Positions 17,246 through 26,831 of a DNA stretch of 64,000 bases are shown here, piece by piece. A program made the position numbers and the translations under genes. A model generated the notes under the pieces. It searched no databases. It saw only the letters and a list, made by a program, of their open reading frames with translations, and had not been told where the DNA came from. The DNA is from UBA10347 sp905182135 (GTDB lineage: Bacteria; Actinomycetota; Acidimicrobiia; Acidimicrobiales; UBA10347). Where the stretch lies: positions 186,001-250,000 of the forward strand of contig CAWUSE010000002.1 in NCBI GenBank assembly GCA_963925805.1, in the 5' to 3' direction. Numbering within the stretch: the first letter of the stretch is position 1; each line of letters starts with the position of its first letter.

Positions 17246-18466
17246 TTAACGCTTTCGAATCAGGTCAACCTTGGCCTCAGCGTCGTTGACGTCATCACCT
17301 TGTTTTTCGAGCAACATGTTGCGATCACGCTCGGCTTCACGGGCAGCCTTAACCGTGTCAGCCCGAGCGAGGGCGGCGTCGACGCCGTGCTCATGCATGA
17401 ACTCGGCCCATTCGACCAACGCTTCAACCATCTCATCTTCGGGTACGACGGCGACGTTCTGGCCCTTGACGAACAGGTGTCCACGCTTATTGCCTGCGGC
17501 GATTCCGAGGTCGGCGTCTCGCGCTTCGCCTGGCCCGTTCACGACGCAACCCATCACAGCTACCTGAAGCGGAATCTCGCGTTCGCCGAATGCCTCAAGC
17601 GCCCGGTTGGCAATGTCATACACGTCGATCTCGGCGCGACCACACGATGGACACGCAATCAGGTCGACGTTCTTGCGTTCGCGCAAGCCCATGGACTCGA
17701 GCAAGGCGCGGCCAGCTCGTGCTTCTTGGACAGGGTCAGCGGTCAGCGAATAACGAATCGTATCGCCGATGCCTTCGGCCAATAATGTGGCGATTCCTGC
17801 CGTTGATTTGATCAGGCCATTCGGGGGCGGGCCAGCCTCGGTTACACCGAGGTGTAACGGGTGATCGGTCACCTCACTGAGCTTGCGATATGCCTCGATC
17901 ATCAACGGCACGCTCGAAGCCTTCACCGAGATCTTGATATCCTCGAAACCGACGTCGTCGAAGTACGCCATCTCTTGCTGGGCTGATTCGACCATGGCGT
18001 CGGCGGTGACTGAACCGCCATACTTCTCGTACAGATCTGGATGCAACGAACCACCGTTCACACCAATACGGATCGGTACGTTCTTCTCGCCGCACGCCTC
18101 CGCGACGATCCTGATGTGCTCTGGCTTACGGATGTTGCCTGGGTTTAGCCGTAGACAGTGGACCCCTGCATCGAGTGCAGCTAGCGCCATCTTGTACTGA
18201 TGGTGGATGTCGGCGATGATCGGCACGGGCGACCGCGGCACGATTTGCGCCAAGCCTTCGGCTGCCTCACGTTCGTTGCATGTGCACCGCACGATGTCGG
18301 CGCCAGCCGCAGCTAGAGCGTAGATCTGTTGCAACGTGCCTTCAACATCAGACGTCTTAGTGGTGGTCATCGACTGCACCGTGATTGGAGCGTCACCACC
18401 AACTGGCACTCGACCAACCATGATCTGGCGGGTCTTGCGCCGTTTGCTTACGGGCGTGATGTCCAC
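17246..18466 (-). CDS. ispG: 4-hydroxy-3-methylbut-2-enyl-diphosphate synthase
   Basis: A 406-residue iron-sulfur enzyme of the methylerythritol phosphate isoprenoid pathway. The three [4Fe-4S] cysteines are in ACPSCGR (C272, C275) and VMGCVVNGPGEA (C307), followed by the conserved glutamate. The N-terminal barrel carries VPVGGDAPITVQSMT and IADIHHQYKMAL. The last 40 residues are a charged tail rich in Glu, Arg and Asp, past the usual end. rseP and dxr lie upstream; ispG, rseP and dxr neighbourhood is common in actinobacteria. Confidence 0.95.
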   Translation of the reverse strand: MDITPVSKRRKTRQIMVGRVPVGGDAPITVQSMTTTKTSDVEGTLQQIYALAAAGADIVRCTCNEREAAEGLAQIVPRSPVPIIADIHHQYKMALAALDAGVHCLRLNPGNIRKPEHIRIVAEACGEKNVPIRIGVNGGSLHPDLYEKYGGSVTADAMVESAQQEMAYFDDVGFEDIKISVKASSVPLMIEAYRKLSEVTDHPLHLGVTEAGPPPNGLIKSTAGIATLLAEGIGDTIRYSLTADPVQEARAGRALLESMGLRERKNVDLIACPSCGRAEIDVYDIANRALEAFGEREIPLQVAVMGCVVNGPGEARDADLGIAAGNKRGHLFVKGQNVAVVPEDEMVEALVEWAEFMHEHGVDAALARADTVKAAREAERDRNMLLEKQGDDVNDAEAKVDLIRKR

Positions 18467-18503
18467 GAGGAGGTCTCCGTTTCAACGGGCGCCACGAGCA
18501 GCG

Positions 18504-20321
18504 CTACCACGAAAAGATATCGAGTATTGTTGTCCACAAGCCAAGTCCCACCAGCAGTAGGACCACAACCCACGTGACCGGTACCAGTTTGGCGGCATCG
18601 ACGCGGTGTGGTTTACGAGCAATCAGGCCCCGGCTGCGTTCATAGGTAGCAATCGCAGCATGGCCACCATCAAGCGGGAGCAATGGCACCAGGTTGAAGA
18701 TACCAATAAAGATGTTCACGACAGCGAACAGGAATAGCACCTGGTCAGCTGACTCGCTGCAGGAGATCAGGCGGCCAATGCCGACCACTGACAGGGGACG
18801 ATTCGTATCTGGGCCATCACACTGCGACGTGGGCACATCGATGCGGGGGGCGCTGCTGATCTCGGCCGCACGCCGGGCAATCTGGCCGTCATCGCCATTA
18901 CCCCAACTCAATGGGTTCGCCAGATCTATGAGCCCAAGGATATTGGTCTTAGAAATCGTCCCAAAGTCATTAAATGTCGAACTGATCGAGTCGCTGATCC
19001 CACGATCTACCTCAGGCACGAACGATGGCCCCACTCCAAAAAACCCCCGAAATGGAGTGGAACGGTTCAGAGAGACGATGCCGTCGAGTGTCATGGTCTC
19101 ACCACCACGTAGCACTTGAATGCGCACAACGTTGCCTGCTCGGTCGCTGAGAGCTTGGCGGAGGACCCCATCACTAACGAGATCGATTCCACCCAGCCGC
19201 AGGAGTCGATCGCCATCTTCAACTCCGAACCGGTCGAAGACTTCGGACATATTGCCAGTTACTTGCGCTGTTCCCAGCAGAGAAACTACCTGGCCACCAC
19301 GCAGCACCTGGATGCTGACACCATCGCTATCACCGTCGCTCTGGCGCAATACGGCAGACAAGGCAACGTCGTTCGGCAACTCGACGCCACCAGCGTTCAG
19401 AATGACATCACCAACTTCGATCCCGAACCGATCGGCAGGATCCTGAGGCCAGACGTAACCCGCTTGAGCCCCAAGTGCTGGAACTTCCTCGAGCAGGCTT
19501 AGCCCAAAGCCGTCAAGCAAGACATCTTCGGGTCTCAGGCCAAGATCGCCATTAAGCACTTGCTCTTGGCCGTCGCGCCGAATCACGATCTCGACTGCGC
19601 CTTCCTCGAGGCCACTAACAAGCGCGCCAAACTCGTCCCAATTCCTAAACGAGTCATTGTTTACCGACTCGATGCTGTCGCCGACCTGAATGCCGAGCGA
19701 GGACGCTGTTGACCCTGGAACGACCTGACTAACAACCCAGGGCGGCCCGTTGAAACCCTGATAGCTATAGGACACGAACAACACCACGATGGCAATCAAT
19801 GCCATCAAGAAGTGCATCGCCGAGCCAGCGCAAATTGTCATCATGCGCTGCCAATAGGGTTGAGACCGGTACGTACGGTGCTCCTCGGCAGGGTTGATGT
19901 CGTCCAGGTTCGTCATGCCGATGATGCGGACGTAGGCGCCTGCCGGGATTGCTTTCACCCCGTATTCAGTCTCGCCGCGATTGAACGACCAAATCTTTGG
20001 ACCAAACCCCAGAAAGAACTCAGTGACCTTCATGCCGCAGGCCCGCGCTGTTAGGAAATGGCCGAGTTCGTGCATGAACAGCATGAAGAGCAGCCCAGCC
20101 AAAATGCCGGGAAACCACCAGCTCCGCAAAAAACCGATCGCAAGGATGGCGCAAATAAAACCAAACAGCAGCCGCAAGCTGCCGTTGCCAGCCGAAGATT
20201 CGGCTGCGTCATATCCTGACTCTCCATTACGTTCCATCGCGGACGTTTTGTCTGACCTTCCCATCGGATAGCCAGCGGGCGCACCGTCATTCGCTTCGAC
20301 CAGCTTGGGGTCAGGCGTCAT
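18504..20321 (-). CDS. rseP: Site-2 protease family zinc metalloprotease with multiple PDZ-like domains
   Basis: A 605-residue intramembrane protease, clearly longer than the usual 400-450. The first helix is followed by HELGH (H84, E85, H88), the zinc-binding active site, and GFGPKIWSF. The C-terminal helix bears LVPLLPLDGGH, which supplies the third ligand. Between them I see three PDZ-like repeats: VVPGSTASSLGIQVGDSIES, then DRFGIEVGDVILNAGGVELP, then DRFGVEDGDRLLRLGGIDLV. Bacterial homologs cleave anti-sigma factors and signal-peptide remnants. The ATG overlaps the dxr stop by four bases. Confidence 0.93.
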   Translation of the reverse strand: MTPDPKLVEANDGAPAGYPMGRSDKTSAMERNGESGYDAAESSAGNGSLRLLFGFICAILAIGFLRSWWFPGILAGLLFMLFMHELGHFLTARACGMKVTEFFLGFGPKIWSFNRGETEYGVKAIPAGAYVRIIGMTNLDDINPAEEHRTYRSQPYWQRMMTICAGSAMHFLMALIAIVVLFVSYSYQGFNGPPWVVSQVVPGSTASSLGIQVGDSIESVNNDSFRNWDEFGALVSGLEEGAVEIVIRRDGQEQVLNGDLGLRPEDVLLDGFGLSLLEEVPALGAQAGYVWPQDPADRFGIEVGDVILNAGGVELPNDVALSAVLRQSDGDSDGVSIQVLRGGQVVSLLGTAQVTGNMSEVFDRFGVEDGDRLLRLGGIDLVSDGVLRQALSDRAGNVVRIQVLRGGETMTLDGIVSLNRSTPFRGFFGVGPSFVPEVDRGISDSISSTFNDFGTISKTNILGLIDLANPLSWGNGDDGQIARRAAEISSAPRIDVPTSQCDGPDTNRPLSVVGIGRLISCSESADQVLFLFAVVNIFIGIFNLVPLLPLDGGHAAIATYERSRGLIARKPHRVDAAKLVPVTWVVVLLLVGLGLWTTILDIFSW

Positions 20322-21505
20322 GTGCCAAGCAGTTCTTCAGCTGCAATGCGGGCCGCAGCGTCGGCACCGAGCACCGCATCCAGATCAGGCTCACGCTCAC
20401 TATTGTGGTTGCTCAAAACGCTCTCGACCACGCGGGCAATGTCGACCCATGCAATCTGGCCCTGTAGAAATGCCTCGACGGCGACTTCGTTGGCTGCGCT
20501 TAACGCTGCGGGGGCCGTGCCGCCTATTCGTCCCGCGGCATAAGCCAAGTCAAGACAAGGGAATGCGGCACGATCCGGCGGCGAGAACGTGAGCTCACTA
20601 AGACTGGTCCAGTCGATGGCGCCATAGGCGTTGTGATGCCGACTGTCGTAGTCGAGCGCATAGGCAATACACAGGCGCATATCGGGCATAGATAGTTGGG
20701 CAATGGTCGCTCCATCGGTGTACTCGACCATCGAATGCACAACCGACTGTGGGTGCACGACAACGTCGATCCGATCGAACCCGACCCCGTAAAGCTCATT
20801 GGCCTCGATGACCTCGAGGCCCTTGTTCATCAGCGTTGACGAGTCAACGGTGATCTTGGGACCCATGGACCATGTCGGATGTGCAAGGGCTTCGTCGATC
20901 GTCACGGTGGCCAGGTCGGCCGCGGTTCGTCCACGAAACGGCCCCCCGCTGGCGGTGACCACAAGCCGCTTAACCTGATCAAGCCGCCCGTCGCTGAACG
21001 ACTCGTTGGCACGAAGGCACTGATGTAACGCACAATGTTCGCTATCGACGGGCACGATCTCGGCACCAGGGGTGGCGCGGACTTTTTGCACGACCGGGCC
21101 AGCCGCGATCAATGACTCCTTATTGGCAAGGCCAAGCCGTTTGCCTAACCGCAGCGTTTCAAGGGTGACCGTCAGACCAGCGAAGCCGACAATGCCGTTG
21201 ATGACTACATCGGCGCCATGGCACGCAGCTGCGAACGCTTCGTCACCGACCGAGACCTCGAACCCTGTACCAAGACGGTCCTGGAGGGCTGCGGCGTTCA
21301 TTTCATTACCAAGCGCAATCGTGGCACAACCAAAGTCTTGGGCCTGGGTCGCGAGCAGTTCTGGCGTGCCTCCACCTGCACCCAAAGCGGTTACACAGTA
21401 GGCCGGTTCCTGTCCTGCGTCAGCAGCTTGCTTGTTGGCAAGCGCAATAATATCGAGCGTCTGGGTGCCGATCGATCCAGTCGATCCCATAACGGCTACA
21501 CGCAA
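20318..21505 (-). CDS. dxr: 1-deoxy-D-xylulose-5-phosphate reductoisomerase
   Basis: Catalyses the second step of the methylerythritol phosphate pathway, using NADPH and a divalent metal. The protein begins RVAVMGSTGSIGTQTLDII, the NADPH-binding motif. LGLANKESLIAAG and VPVDSEHCALHQCL mark substrate and metal binding, and GGPFRGR follows. I place the start at the TTG at 21505 because AGAGGGTGACA precedes it at suitable spacing; GTG 21511 or ATG 21580 are in frame too. With the TTG the length is 395, normal. It overlaps rseP by four bases. Confidence 0.92.
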   Translation of the reverse strand: MRVAVMGSTGSIGTQTLDIIALANKQAADAGQEPAYCVTALGAGGGTPELLATQAQDFGCATIALGNEMNAAALQDRLGTGFEVSVGDEAFAAACHGADVVINGIVGFAGLTVTLETLRLGKRLGLANKESLIAAGPVVQKVRATPGAEIVPVDSEHCALHQCLRANESFSDGRLDQVKRLVVTASGGPFRGRTAADLATVTIDEALAHPTWSMGPKITVDSSTLMNKGLEVIEANELYGVGFDRIDVVVHPQSVVHSMVEYTDGATIAQLSMPDMRLCIAYALDYDSRHHNAYGAIDWTSLSELTFSPPDRAAFPCLDLAYAAGRIGGTAPAALSAANEVAVEAFLQGQIAWVDIARVVESVLSNHNSEREPDLDAVLGADAAARIAAEELLGT

Positions 21506-21903
21506 TGTCACCCTCTGGACTCTATTTGCTCCCTTGACGGTTCGTCGGGTCCAGATACCTACTTGGGTCTTTGCCGCCAACCCGCTCAGTCGCCATGATG
21601 TTCACGGGAAGTTCTCGCTCCTTCATAGACCAGAGCAGACTGCCATAAGACCAACGCCGACCCCAGCCCGTTTCACCGTTTCAACAAAGAAGGCTTGGTC
21701 GCTTCAGCCGGCCTCGCTCAAATTAGCCGCACCTGCCATTTTGCGGCGGTGCAAGCCACTACCTGGCTGGCGCCAGGAACTTCAAGCCGGGTCACTGAGC
21801 TCTGTCACCTCGCCCACCGCCGTTGGCTACTCATTTTTGTTATCAACAACACACGCCAGCGCAGCCGACTATGAATCGAGCTCCGAACCGCTGCCTAGGC
21901 CTC
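21506..21903. other. cdsA-dxr intergenic region
   Basis: About 400 bases. I see no gene on either strand, apart from a few in-frame codons that may extend dxr. A small palindrome CTGGCGCCAG lies near 21770. The dxr promoter may lie here, but no clear -35/-10 pair stands out. Confidence 0.4.
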
Positions 21904-23217
21904 TCAGGCGCTGACAACAGAAGTCGCTTCGAGGATGTTCAGAGCCAGACCTGCGCACCAAACCGCTGGCATGACAAAGAGCAACCCATCGAAGCGATCA
22001 AGAATGCCGCCATGTCCAGGAAGCATGGTGCCCATGTCCTTTACGCCGAGGTCACGTTTGAGCATCGACTCGCAGAGATCGCCGAGCGTGGCGGCAACCG
22101 CAGCGACGACACCAAGCACGATGGTGTCAGCGAAACCTCCAGGCGCATCGCCCCATGGAGCGATGTTGAAGCCGCCGATCACCACGACCGAAACCGCGAT
22201 GCTGACTACAGCGCCGCCAACAACTCCTTCGAGCGTCTTGTTTGGGCTATGCGCAGAGAGCGGCGTCCGCCCCATAGAACGCCCTATGACATAGGCACCT
22301 ATGTCATAGGCGACCGTTGCCAGGATGGCAGCGAAGAGTAACCCAGCGCCATGGGACTGGAACTCGACCAGGCCGGTGGTCTCGTTAGCAACGATGGAGT
22401 CACTCGAGAGCAACAAGCCAGCGAAGGAGCCAAGCACACTGATATAGCCGATGCCCAGCAACGTGATTCCCAAGTTCGGCACGGGTCTTCCACTGCCAAC
22501 TCCGAGGAGATACCAGAGCAAAGCACAAAGAACAGCGATGAAGAGGACCACCGGGTAAGCAGCCGTGCTCTTCCAATACACAGCGACCGTCAAACCAACC
22601 GTTGTAGCGATACCCAAAAGCGAGGCGGGGTTGTAACCAACCGTGCGCATGACGTTATAGAACTCGGCGGTCGCAAGCGCCAGAATCCCGGTTGCCACAA
22701 TGAGCCCCGGGATCTCACCGATAGAGAGCGCACCAAGAGCGAGCACGGCAAGGCCTAGACCCGTGATCGTCGCCATCGCTATGTTGCGGTCCGACCCTTT
22801 CGACGCTCCCGGCTCCGGCGAACGGTTCGCTGCAGCAGCGGCTCGACTCGCGACTCGAGCCCGCTGGGCTCCACTCCCAGTCGGCGTCGGTGCCGCCGTA
22901 CCCGGAGCTTCGTCTAGTGGAGGCGTTGGCGCCACGGCTACATCGCCTTCTAGACCGAAAAAAACCTCGCCAGCGGCTTCGGCCGGATCGACGGGCTCAG
23001 GCGGTGGCGTCGGGTCAAGTAAACGGATGTCGTCGAGTTCGTTGTAGTCACTTGCGCCGTCTCGCCACCGCGGGCCAGCACCTTCGGTCGCGTCGACCTG
23101 ACCGGTTCCTGGCTCGGTCCAGTGTGGAAGGGTGAGGTCGGCGCCGAGTTCGTCGTCGCTCGTGAACCAACTCTCGGGGCCACGAATCGGACCGCCTGGT
23201 GGATCAATATCACTCAT
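21904..23217 (-). CDS. cdsA: Phosphatidate cytidylyltransferase with long disordered N-terminus
   Basis: A 437-residue membrane enzyme making CDP-diacylglycerol from phosphatidate and CTP. The family signature is complete: SMLKRDLGVKD followed by PGHGGILDRFDG, supplying metal-binding aspartates. AYDIGAYVIGRSMGRTPL and SPNKTLEG precede it. About eight membrane helices begin near residue 145. The first 145 residues are Pro/Ala/Glu-rich and probably disordered; this extension is far longer than in model bacteria. Its ATG overlaps the frr stop by four bases. Confidence 0.93.
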   Translation of the reverse strand: MSDIDPPGGPIRGPESWFTSDDELGADLTLPHWTEPGTGQVDATEGAGPRWRDGASDYNELDDIRLLDPTPPPEPVDPAEAAGEVFFGLEGDVAVAPTPPLDEAPGTAAPTPTGSGAQRARVASRAAAAANRSPEPGASKGSDRNIAMATITGLGLAVLALGALSIGEIPGLIVATGILALATAEFYNVMRTVGYNPASLLGIATTVGLTVAVYWKSTAAYPVVLFIAVLCALLWYLLGVGSGRPVPNLGITLLGIGYISVLGSFAGLLLSSDSIVANETTGLVEFQSHGAGLLFAAILATVAYDIGAYVIGRSMGRTPLSAHSPNKTLEGVVGGAVVSIAVSVVVIGGFNIAPWGDAPGGFADTIVLGVVAAVAATLGDLCESMLKRDLGVKDMGTMLPGHGGILDRFDGLLFVMPAVWCAGLALNILEATSVVSA

Positions 23218-23783
23218 ACTTCGAGCAACTCTTCCTCTTTGGCCGTCACTGCGGCGTCGATTTGGCTCTCGTGCGACTGGGTCAGTTCGTCAACGCGCTT
23301 CTCGGCTCGATCAATGGCGTCTTGGGGAGCATCGCCATCTTTCTTCATCTTGTCGAGATCGGACCGGGCAGAACGACGACTGTTACGCAGTGCGATACGC
23401 CCATCTTCGGCCATACCGCGTACGACCTTGATCAGGTCTTTACGGCGTTCGGCCGTAAGAGCAGGGAAAGCAAGACGCACAACCACGCCATCAGTCGAAG
23501 GCGATAGGCCTAAGTCGCTCTCGCGGATCGCCCTCTCGATACTTTCGACAGAATCCTTGTCGAATGGCGTAATGACGAGCATCCGGGCTTCGGGAACGCT
23601 GAAGGATGCCAACTGCTGCAAAGGCACAGGCGCGCCGTAGTACATAACAGGCATCTTCTCGACCAAGACCGGCGTTGCGCGACCCGTGCGGACGCCACTG
23701 AAGTTCTGACGCGCGTGCACAACCGCTCCGTCCATACTCTCTTCAACTTCTTCGAGGACTAGCTCGATCATCTCATCGCTCAC
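23214..23783 (-). CDS. frr: Ribosome recycling factor
   Basis: A 189-residue factor that, with EF-G, splits post-termination ribosomes. I choose the GTG at 23783 (VSDEMIELVLEEVEESMDGA), preceded by AGGAGA nine bases upstream; the frame is open further but codes for non-family sequence. Hallmarks are FSGVRTGRATPVLVEKM and YYGAPVPLQQLASFSVPEAR, then ITPFDKDSVESIERAI. The stop overlaps the cdsA start. pyrH is normally directly upstream; here the PRPP-synthetase-like gene on the other strand separates them. Confidence 0.94.
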   Translation of the reverse strand: MSDEMIELVLEEVEESMDGAVVHARQNFSGVRTGRATPVLVEKMPVMYYGAPVPLQQLASFSVPEARMLVITPFDKDSVESIERAIRESDLGLSPSTDGVVVRLAFPALTAERRKDLIKVVRGMAEDGRIALRNSRRSARSDLDKMKKDGDAPQDAIDRAEKRVDELTQSHESQIDAAVTAKEEELLEV

Positions 23784-23938
23784 GGCGACTGTTCTCCTGT
23801 TGCATTCAACGCGCTGACCTAGCGCTCCTGCAACAGTACCGATCAGGAGCCCCATAAGTCCGCCACCACTCTTGAGTTCCTTGCCACATGGCACCTGTGG
23901 CCGTTATAGAGTGGTCGCTGTCGACGACCTAGCGAGAT

Positions 23939-25174
23939 GTGACCGTGGCCCCAGCATTGCTTGCAAGCGACATGATCATCGTCGGGAACTCTTCTGACGA
24001 CCCGTTCGCGATCGACATAGCGTTCGCTCTCGGACAGTCTGAAGATATTGCTGACCTAATCAGCATGAAAGTGTTCTCAAATAGCGAATTTTGCCCGCGA
24101 TTTATCTCGGACGAGAGCGATCTGACAAGGATCGGGTATCAGCTCGACGGCAAGACCGTTGTGATCGTGAGCACGTCAAGCTTGACCATGAGCCGCAACT
24201 CGCTTGCGATGCGAAACTTGCTCATTGCTCGGGCTGCGAAAGATAACGGCGCAGAAGCAGTGGTACTCGTCGAGCCAGACCTGTTCTTTAGCGCGCAGGA
24301 TCGCGGTCCCCGACATGGTCAAGGCGCAACTCACTTCGAACGAGACGTCAACGACCTGAAAAAGTTCGACGGCCAGCCGTTCTCGTCTCGCTTGTATGCG
24401 CAAATGCTTCAACTCGCTGGTGTGGACAGGGTCATCACCGTCCACAACCACTCCGTAGCCGTGCAAGCAGAGTTCACCGACGTATTCCAGGGACGGTTTC
24501 ACAACCTGATTCCTTACGAGGTCTATGCCGACTACCTCCATAATGCCAACATCGTCGATTTCGATGCCGACGGTGAAGGCTTAGTGCTGTGTGCCCCAGA
24601 CAAGGGCGCCCGCGAGTTCGTGCGAGAAATGTTCGCCGTTCTCGATCTGCCCAAGGCCAAGTTCATCATGCTCGACAAGGAACGCTCCGGTGAGCGCGAG
24701 GTAGAGATTAGTTTGCATGTCGAGAGCGACACCAGCATCGACGAAATCGCCGGTCATGACCTGGTGCTCTTCGATGACATGGTGCGCACTGGTTCAACTG
24801 TCGTAAAGTCTTGCGAGTTCCTAAAGACGGCGAAACTTAAGCGCACAGTGTTCGCTGTGTCCCACTTCTATGCGAGCTCCGAAGGTCGCGAGAAAATGGC
24901 GAACCCGGCAATCGACGAAATTCTCACGCTGAACACCCTGCCGACCGTGCTAAATCGTGATGTACAGGGTCGTCTGCGCAAAAAGCTCGTCGTGCTCAAA
25001 ATCGAGCAGTGGCTCGCTCGTAACCTGGCCCAAATCGTGGGTCTACCTAATCGGCGCGACGACAGCCTCTATCACATCGATATGTCGTCGAAGAACCCGC
25101 GCTTCAAGCACAAAATCTGGTCGAATGATCAGCTCTCGAGCCTGCGCGAAGAAGCTCCGCTTCCCTTCGACTAG
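23939..25174 (+). CDS. Ribose-phosphate pyrophosphokinase-like protein
   Basis: A 411-residue phosphoribosyl transferase-fold protein with GTG start. The PRPP-binding loop is LVLFDDMVRTGSTVV (about 277-291), equivalent to DDMIDTAGT of PRPP synthetase. Other matches are FSNSEFCPRF near residue 45, RLYAQMLQLAGVDRVITVHN, and MLDKERSG. It is longer and more divergent than the standard 310-330-residue PrsA, and resembles the class of extended PRPP synthetases with a C-terminal extension (about residues 340-411). Whether it makes PRPP or has another role is inferred. It is encoded opposite to its neighbours, splitting frr from pyrH. Confidence 0.8.
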   Translation: MTVAPALLASDMIIVGNSSDDPFAIDIAFALGQSEDIADLISMKVFSNSEFCPRFISDESDLTRIGYQLDGKTVVIVSTSSLTMSRNSLAMRNLLIARAAKDNGAEAVVLVEPDLFFSAQDRGPRHGQGATHFERDVNDLKKFDGQPFSSRLYAQMLQLAGVDRVITVHNHSVAVQAEFTDVFQGRFHNLIPYEVYADYLHNANIVDFDADGEGLVLCAPDKGAREFVREMFAVLDLPKAKFIMLDKERSGEREVEISLHVESDTSIDEIAGHDLVLFDDMVRTGSTVVKSCEFLKTAKLKRTVFAVSHFYASSEGREKMANPAIDEILTLNTLPTVLNRDVQGRLRKKLVVLKIEQWLARNLAQIVGLPNRRDDSLYHIDMSSKNPRFKHKIWSNDQLSSLREEAPLPFD

Positions 25175-25181
25175 CTCCGTT

Positions 25182-25239
25182 AGCATCCTTGGGTGCTTTC
25201 TAGCGCCCAGTTCGGGTGACGCCCTTGCTGGTTGGGCGT
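25182..25239. terminator. Hairpins between convergent PRPP-synthetase-like gene and pyrH
   Basis: Two small stem-loops lie in the 73-base gap between convergent genes. AGCATCC/GGGTGCT (25182-25197) is followed on the plus strand by TTCT. ACGCCC/GGGCGT (25219-25239) has a nine-base loop. They could stop transcription from either side. Confidence 0.45.
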
Positions 25240-25247
25240 GGTAGGTG

Positions 25248-26003
25248 CTACGAAACCATGGTGCCGATGGCTTCGCCAGCCAGGATCTTCGGAACGTTGT
25301 CTTCGCCCATAAGGTCGAACAACACGATGGGAAGATTGTTGTCCATGCACAGCGTGGTGGCGGTCGCGTCCATGGCCCGCAAATCCTTGGAGAGCACATC
25401 GAGATAGCTGACGTGATCAAGCTTGGTCGCGGTGCTATCGACCTTGGGGTCTGCAGTGTAAATGCCGTCGATACCTGAGTGGGTGCCTTTAAGCAGGACT
25501 TCGGCGTCGATCTCAGCTGCTCGTAGCGCCGCCGCCGTATCGGTTGTAAAGAATGGGTTACCGGTTCCCCCAGCAAAGATCACAACGCGATCTTTTTCAA
25601 GGTGCCGAATAGCTTTACGCCGAATGTACGGTTCTGCTATCTCGGACATCTCGATCGCGGTCTGCACTCGAGTCGGTACGCCCAAGCGTTCAAGCATCTC
25701 TTGCAGTGCTAGGCCGTTGATAACTGTGGCCAACATGCCCATGTAATCAGCCTGCGCTCGGTCCATACCCGCGCCAGCCCCAGAAAGACCACGCCAGATA
25801 TTGCCACCACCAACCACAACCGATATCGAAACATCAAACCGACGGCGGGCCTCGGCAATCGTTCTGGCGATCGAACCTACGATGTCACCATCGATGCCGT
25901 AGCCAATGTCTCCGGCGAATGCTTCGCCGGAGACCTTCAGCATCACCCGATTCCAACGAGCAGGTTCTGAGCCGCGCTTGGAGAAATCTGGATGGTCAGA
26001 CAT
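25248..26003 (-). CDS. pyrH: UMP kinase
   Basis: A 251-residue kinase of the amino-acid kinase fold that phosphorylates UMP to UDP. It shows VMLKVSGEAFAG at the phosphate loop, VVVGGGNIWRG, MGMLATVINGLALQ, and FAGGTGNPFFTTDTAAALRA. The first 17 residues precede the kinase core. Located 39 bases after tsf on the same strand. Confidence 0.95.
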   Translation of the reverse strand: MSDHPDFSKRGSEPARWNRVMLKVSGEAFAGDIGYGIDGDIVGSIARTIAEARRRFDVSISVVVGGGNIWRGLSGAGAGMDRAQADYMGMLATVINGLALQEMLERLGVPTRVQTAIEMSEIAEPYIRRKAIRHLEKDRVVIFAGGTGNPFFTTDTAAALRAAEIDAEVLLKGTHSGIDGIYTADPKVDSTATKLDHVSYLDVLSKDLRAMDATATTLCMDNNLPIVLFDLMGEDNVPKILAGEAIGTMVS

Positions 26004-26042
26004 AGGTTCCTTTTGGGTTGTGAAGGAGTTAGTACTTCCGTG

Positions 26043-26831
26043 TCAGGCGCCGACGCGGGCCTGAACGAAACGCACCAAGGTTCCCGGTGCAGCAGTATCG
26101 GCAACGGTGACCTTGTCACCGTTGAGACCCTGCTCAAGCAACACGCTTTCCTTGTACCAAGCGCCCAGGCGACCGTCGACGATCTTGTCCCAAGCAGCCT
26201 CGGGCTTACCCTCGGATTTGGTGATCTCAAGTAGAGCCTCGCGCTCTTTAGCCACATCGTCTTCAGAGACTTCAGACTTGTCGAGAAAACGTGGGTTCGC
26301 AAATGCGCAATGCAGCGCAATCGAGTGCAAGGCATCTTCGCTGACGCCGCTGCCTTCGACTACGACGCCGATGGTGCCACGGCCGTCCTGCACATGCAGG
26401 TAGGTATCAAGCGTGTTGCCCTCGGCAGCCTCGAGGAGGTGCACAGCGCCGACGTCGATGTTTTCCTTCTTGGTCAACTTCAGATCTTCGATGTCAGTGG
26501 CGCAATCGACCGCAGCGTCGCCACCGGCGAGTGCGACATCGGCCAACTTTTGAGCGACAGCCACAAAGTCTGCACTCTTCGCTGAGAAGTCGGTTTCGCT
26601 ACGCAACAGCACAACGGCCACCTTGTTGCCGTCACTAGCCATCGCAACAGCGCCATCGGAATTGTCGCGGTCGGACCGCTTAGCTGCCTTGCTGAGACCC
26701 TTTTCGCGAAGAATTTGAGTTGCGGCTTCTGCGTCGCCGCCAGCTTCAGTAAGCGCCTTCTTAGCGTCCATCATGCCGGCACCTGTGGCGTCACGTAGTG
26801 CCTTGACGTCCTTGGCGGTGAAATCAGACAT
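26043..26831 (-). CDS. tsf: Elongation factor Ts
   Basis: A 262-residue nucleotide exchange factor for EF-Tu. I start at ATG 26831 (MSDFTAKDVKALRDATGAGM), preceded by AGGAGA inside the end of rpsB. Hallmarks are GAGMMDAKKALTEAGGDAE and LRSETDFSAKSADFV, then LHCAFANPRFLDKSEV. The gene overlaps the end of rpsB by eight bases, implying coupling. Confidence 0.95.
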   Translation of the reverse strand: MSDFTAKDVKALRDATGAGMMDAKKALTEAGGDAEAATQILREKGLSKAAKRSDRDNSDGAVAMASDGNKVAVVLLRSETDFSAKSADFVAVAQKLADVALAGGDAAVDCATDIEDLKLTKKENIDVGAVHLLEAAEGNTLDTYLHVQDGRGTIGVVVEGSGVSEDALHSIALHCAFANPRFLDKSEVSEDDVAKEREALLEITKSEGKPEAAWDKIVDGRLGAWYKESVLLEQGLNGDKVTVADTAAPGTLVRFVQARVGA

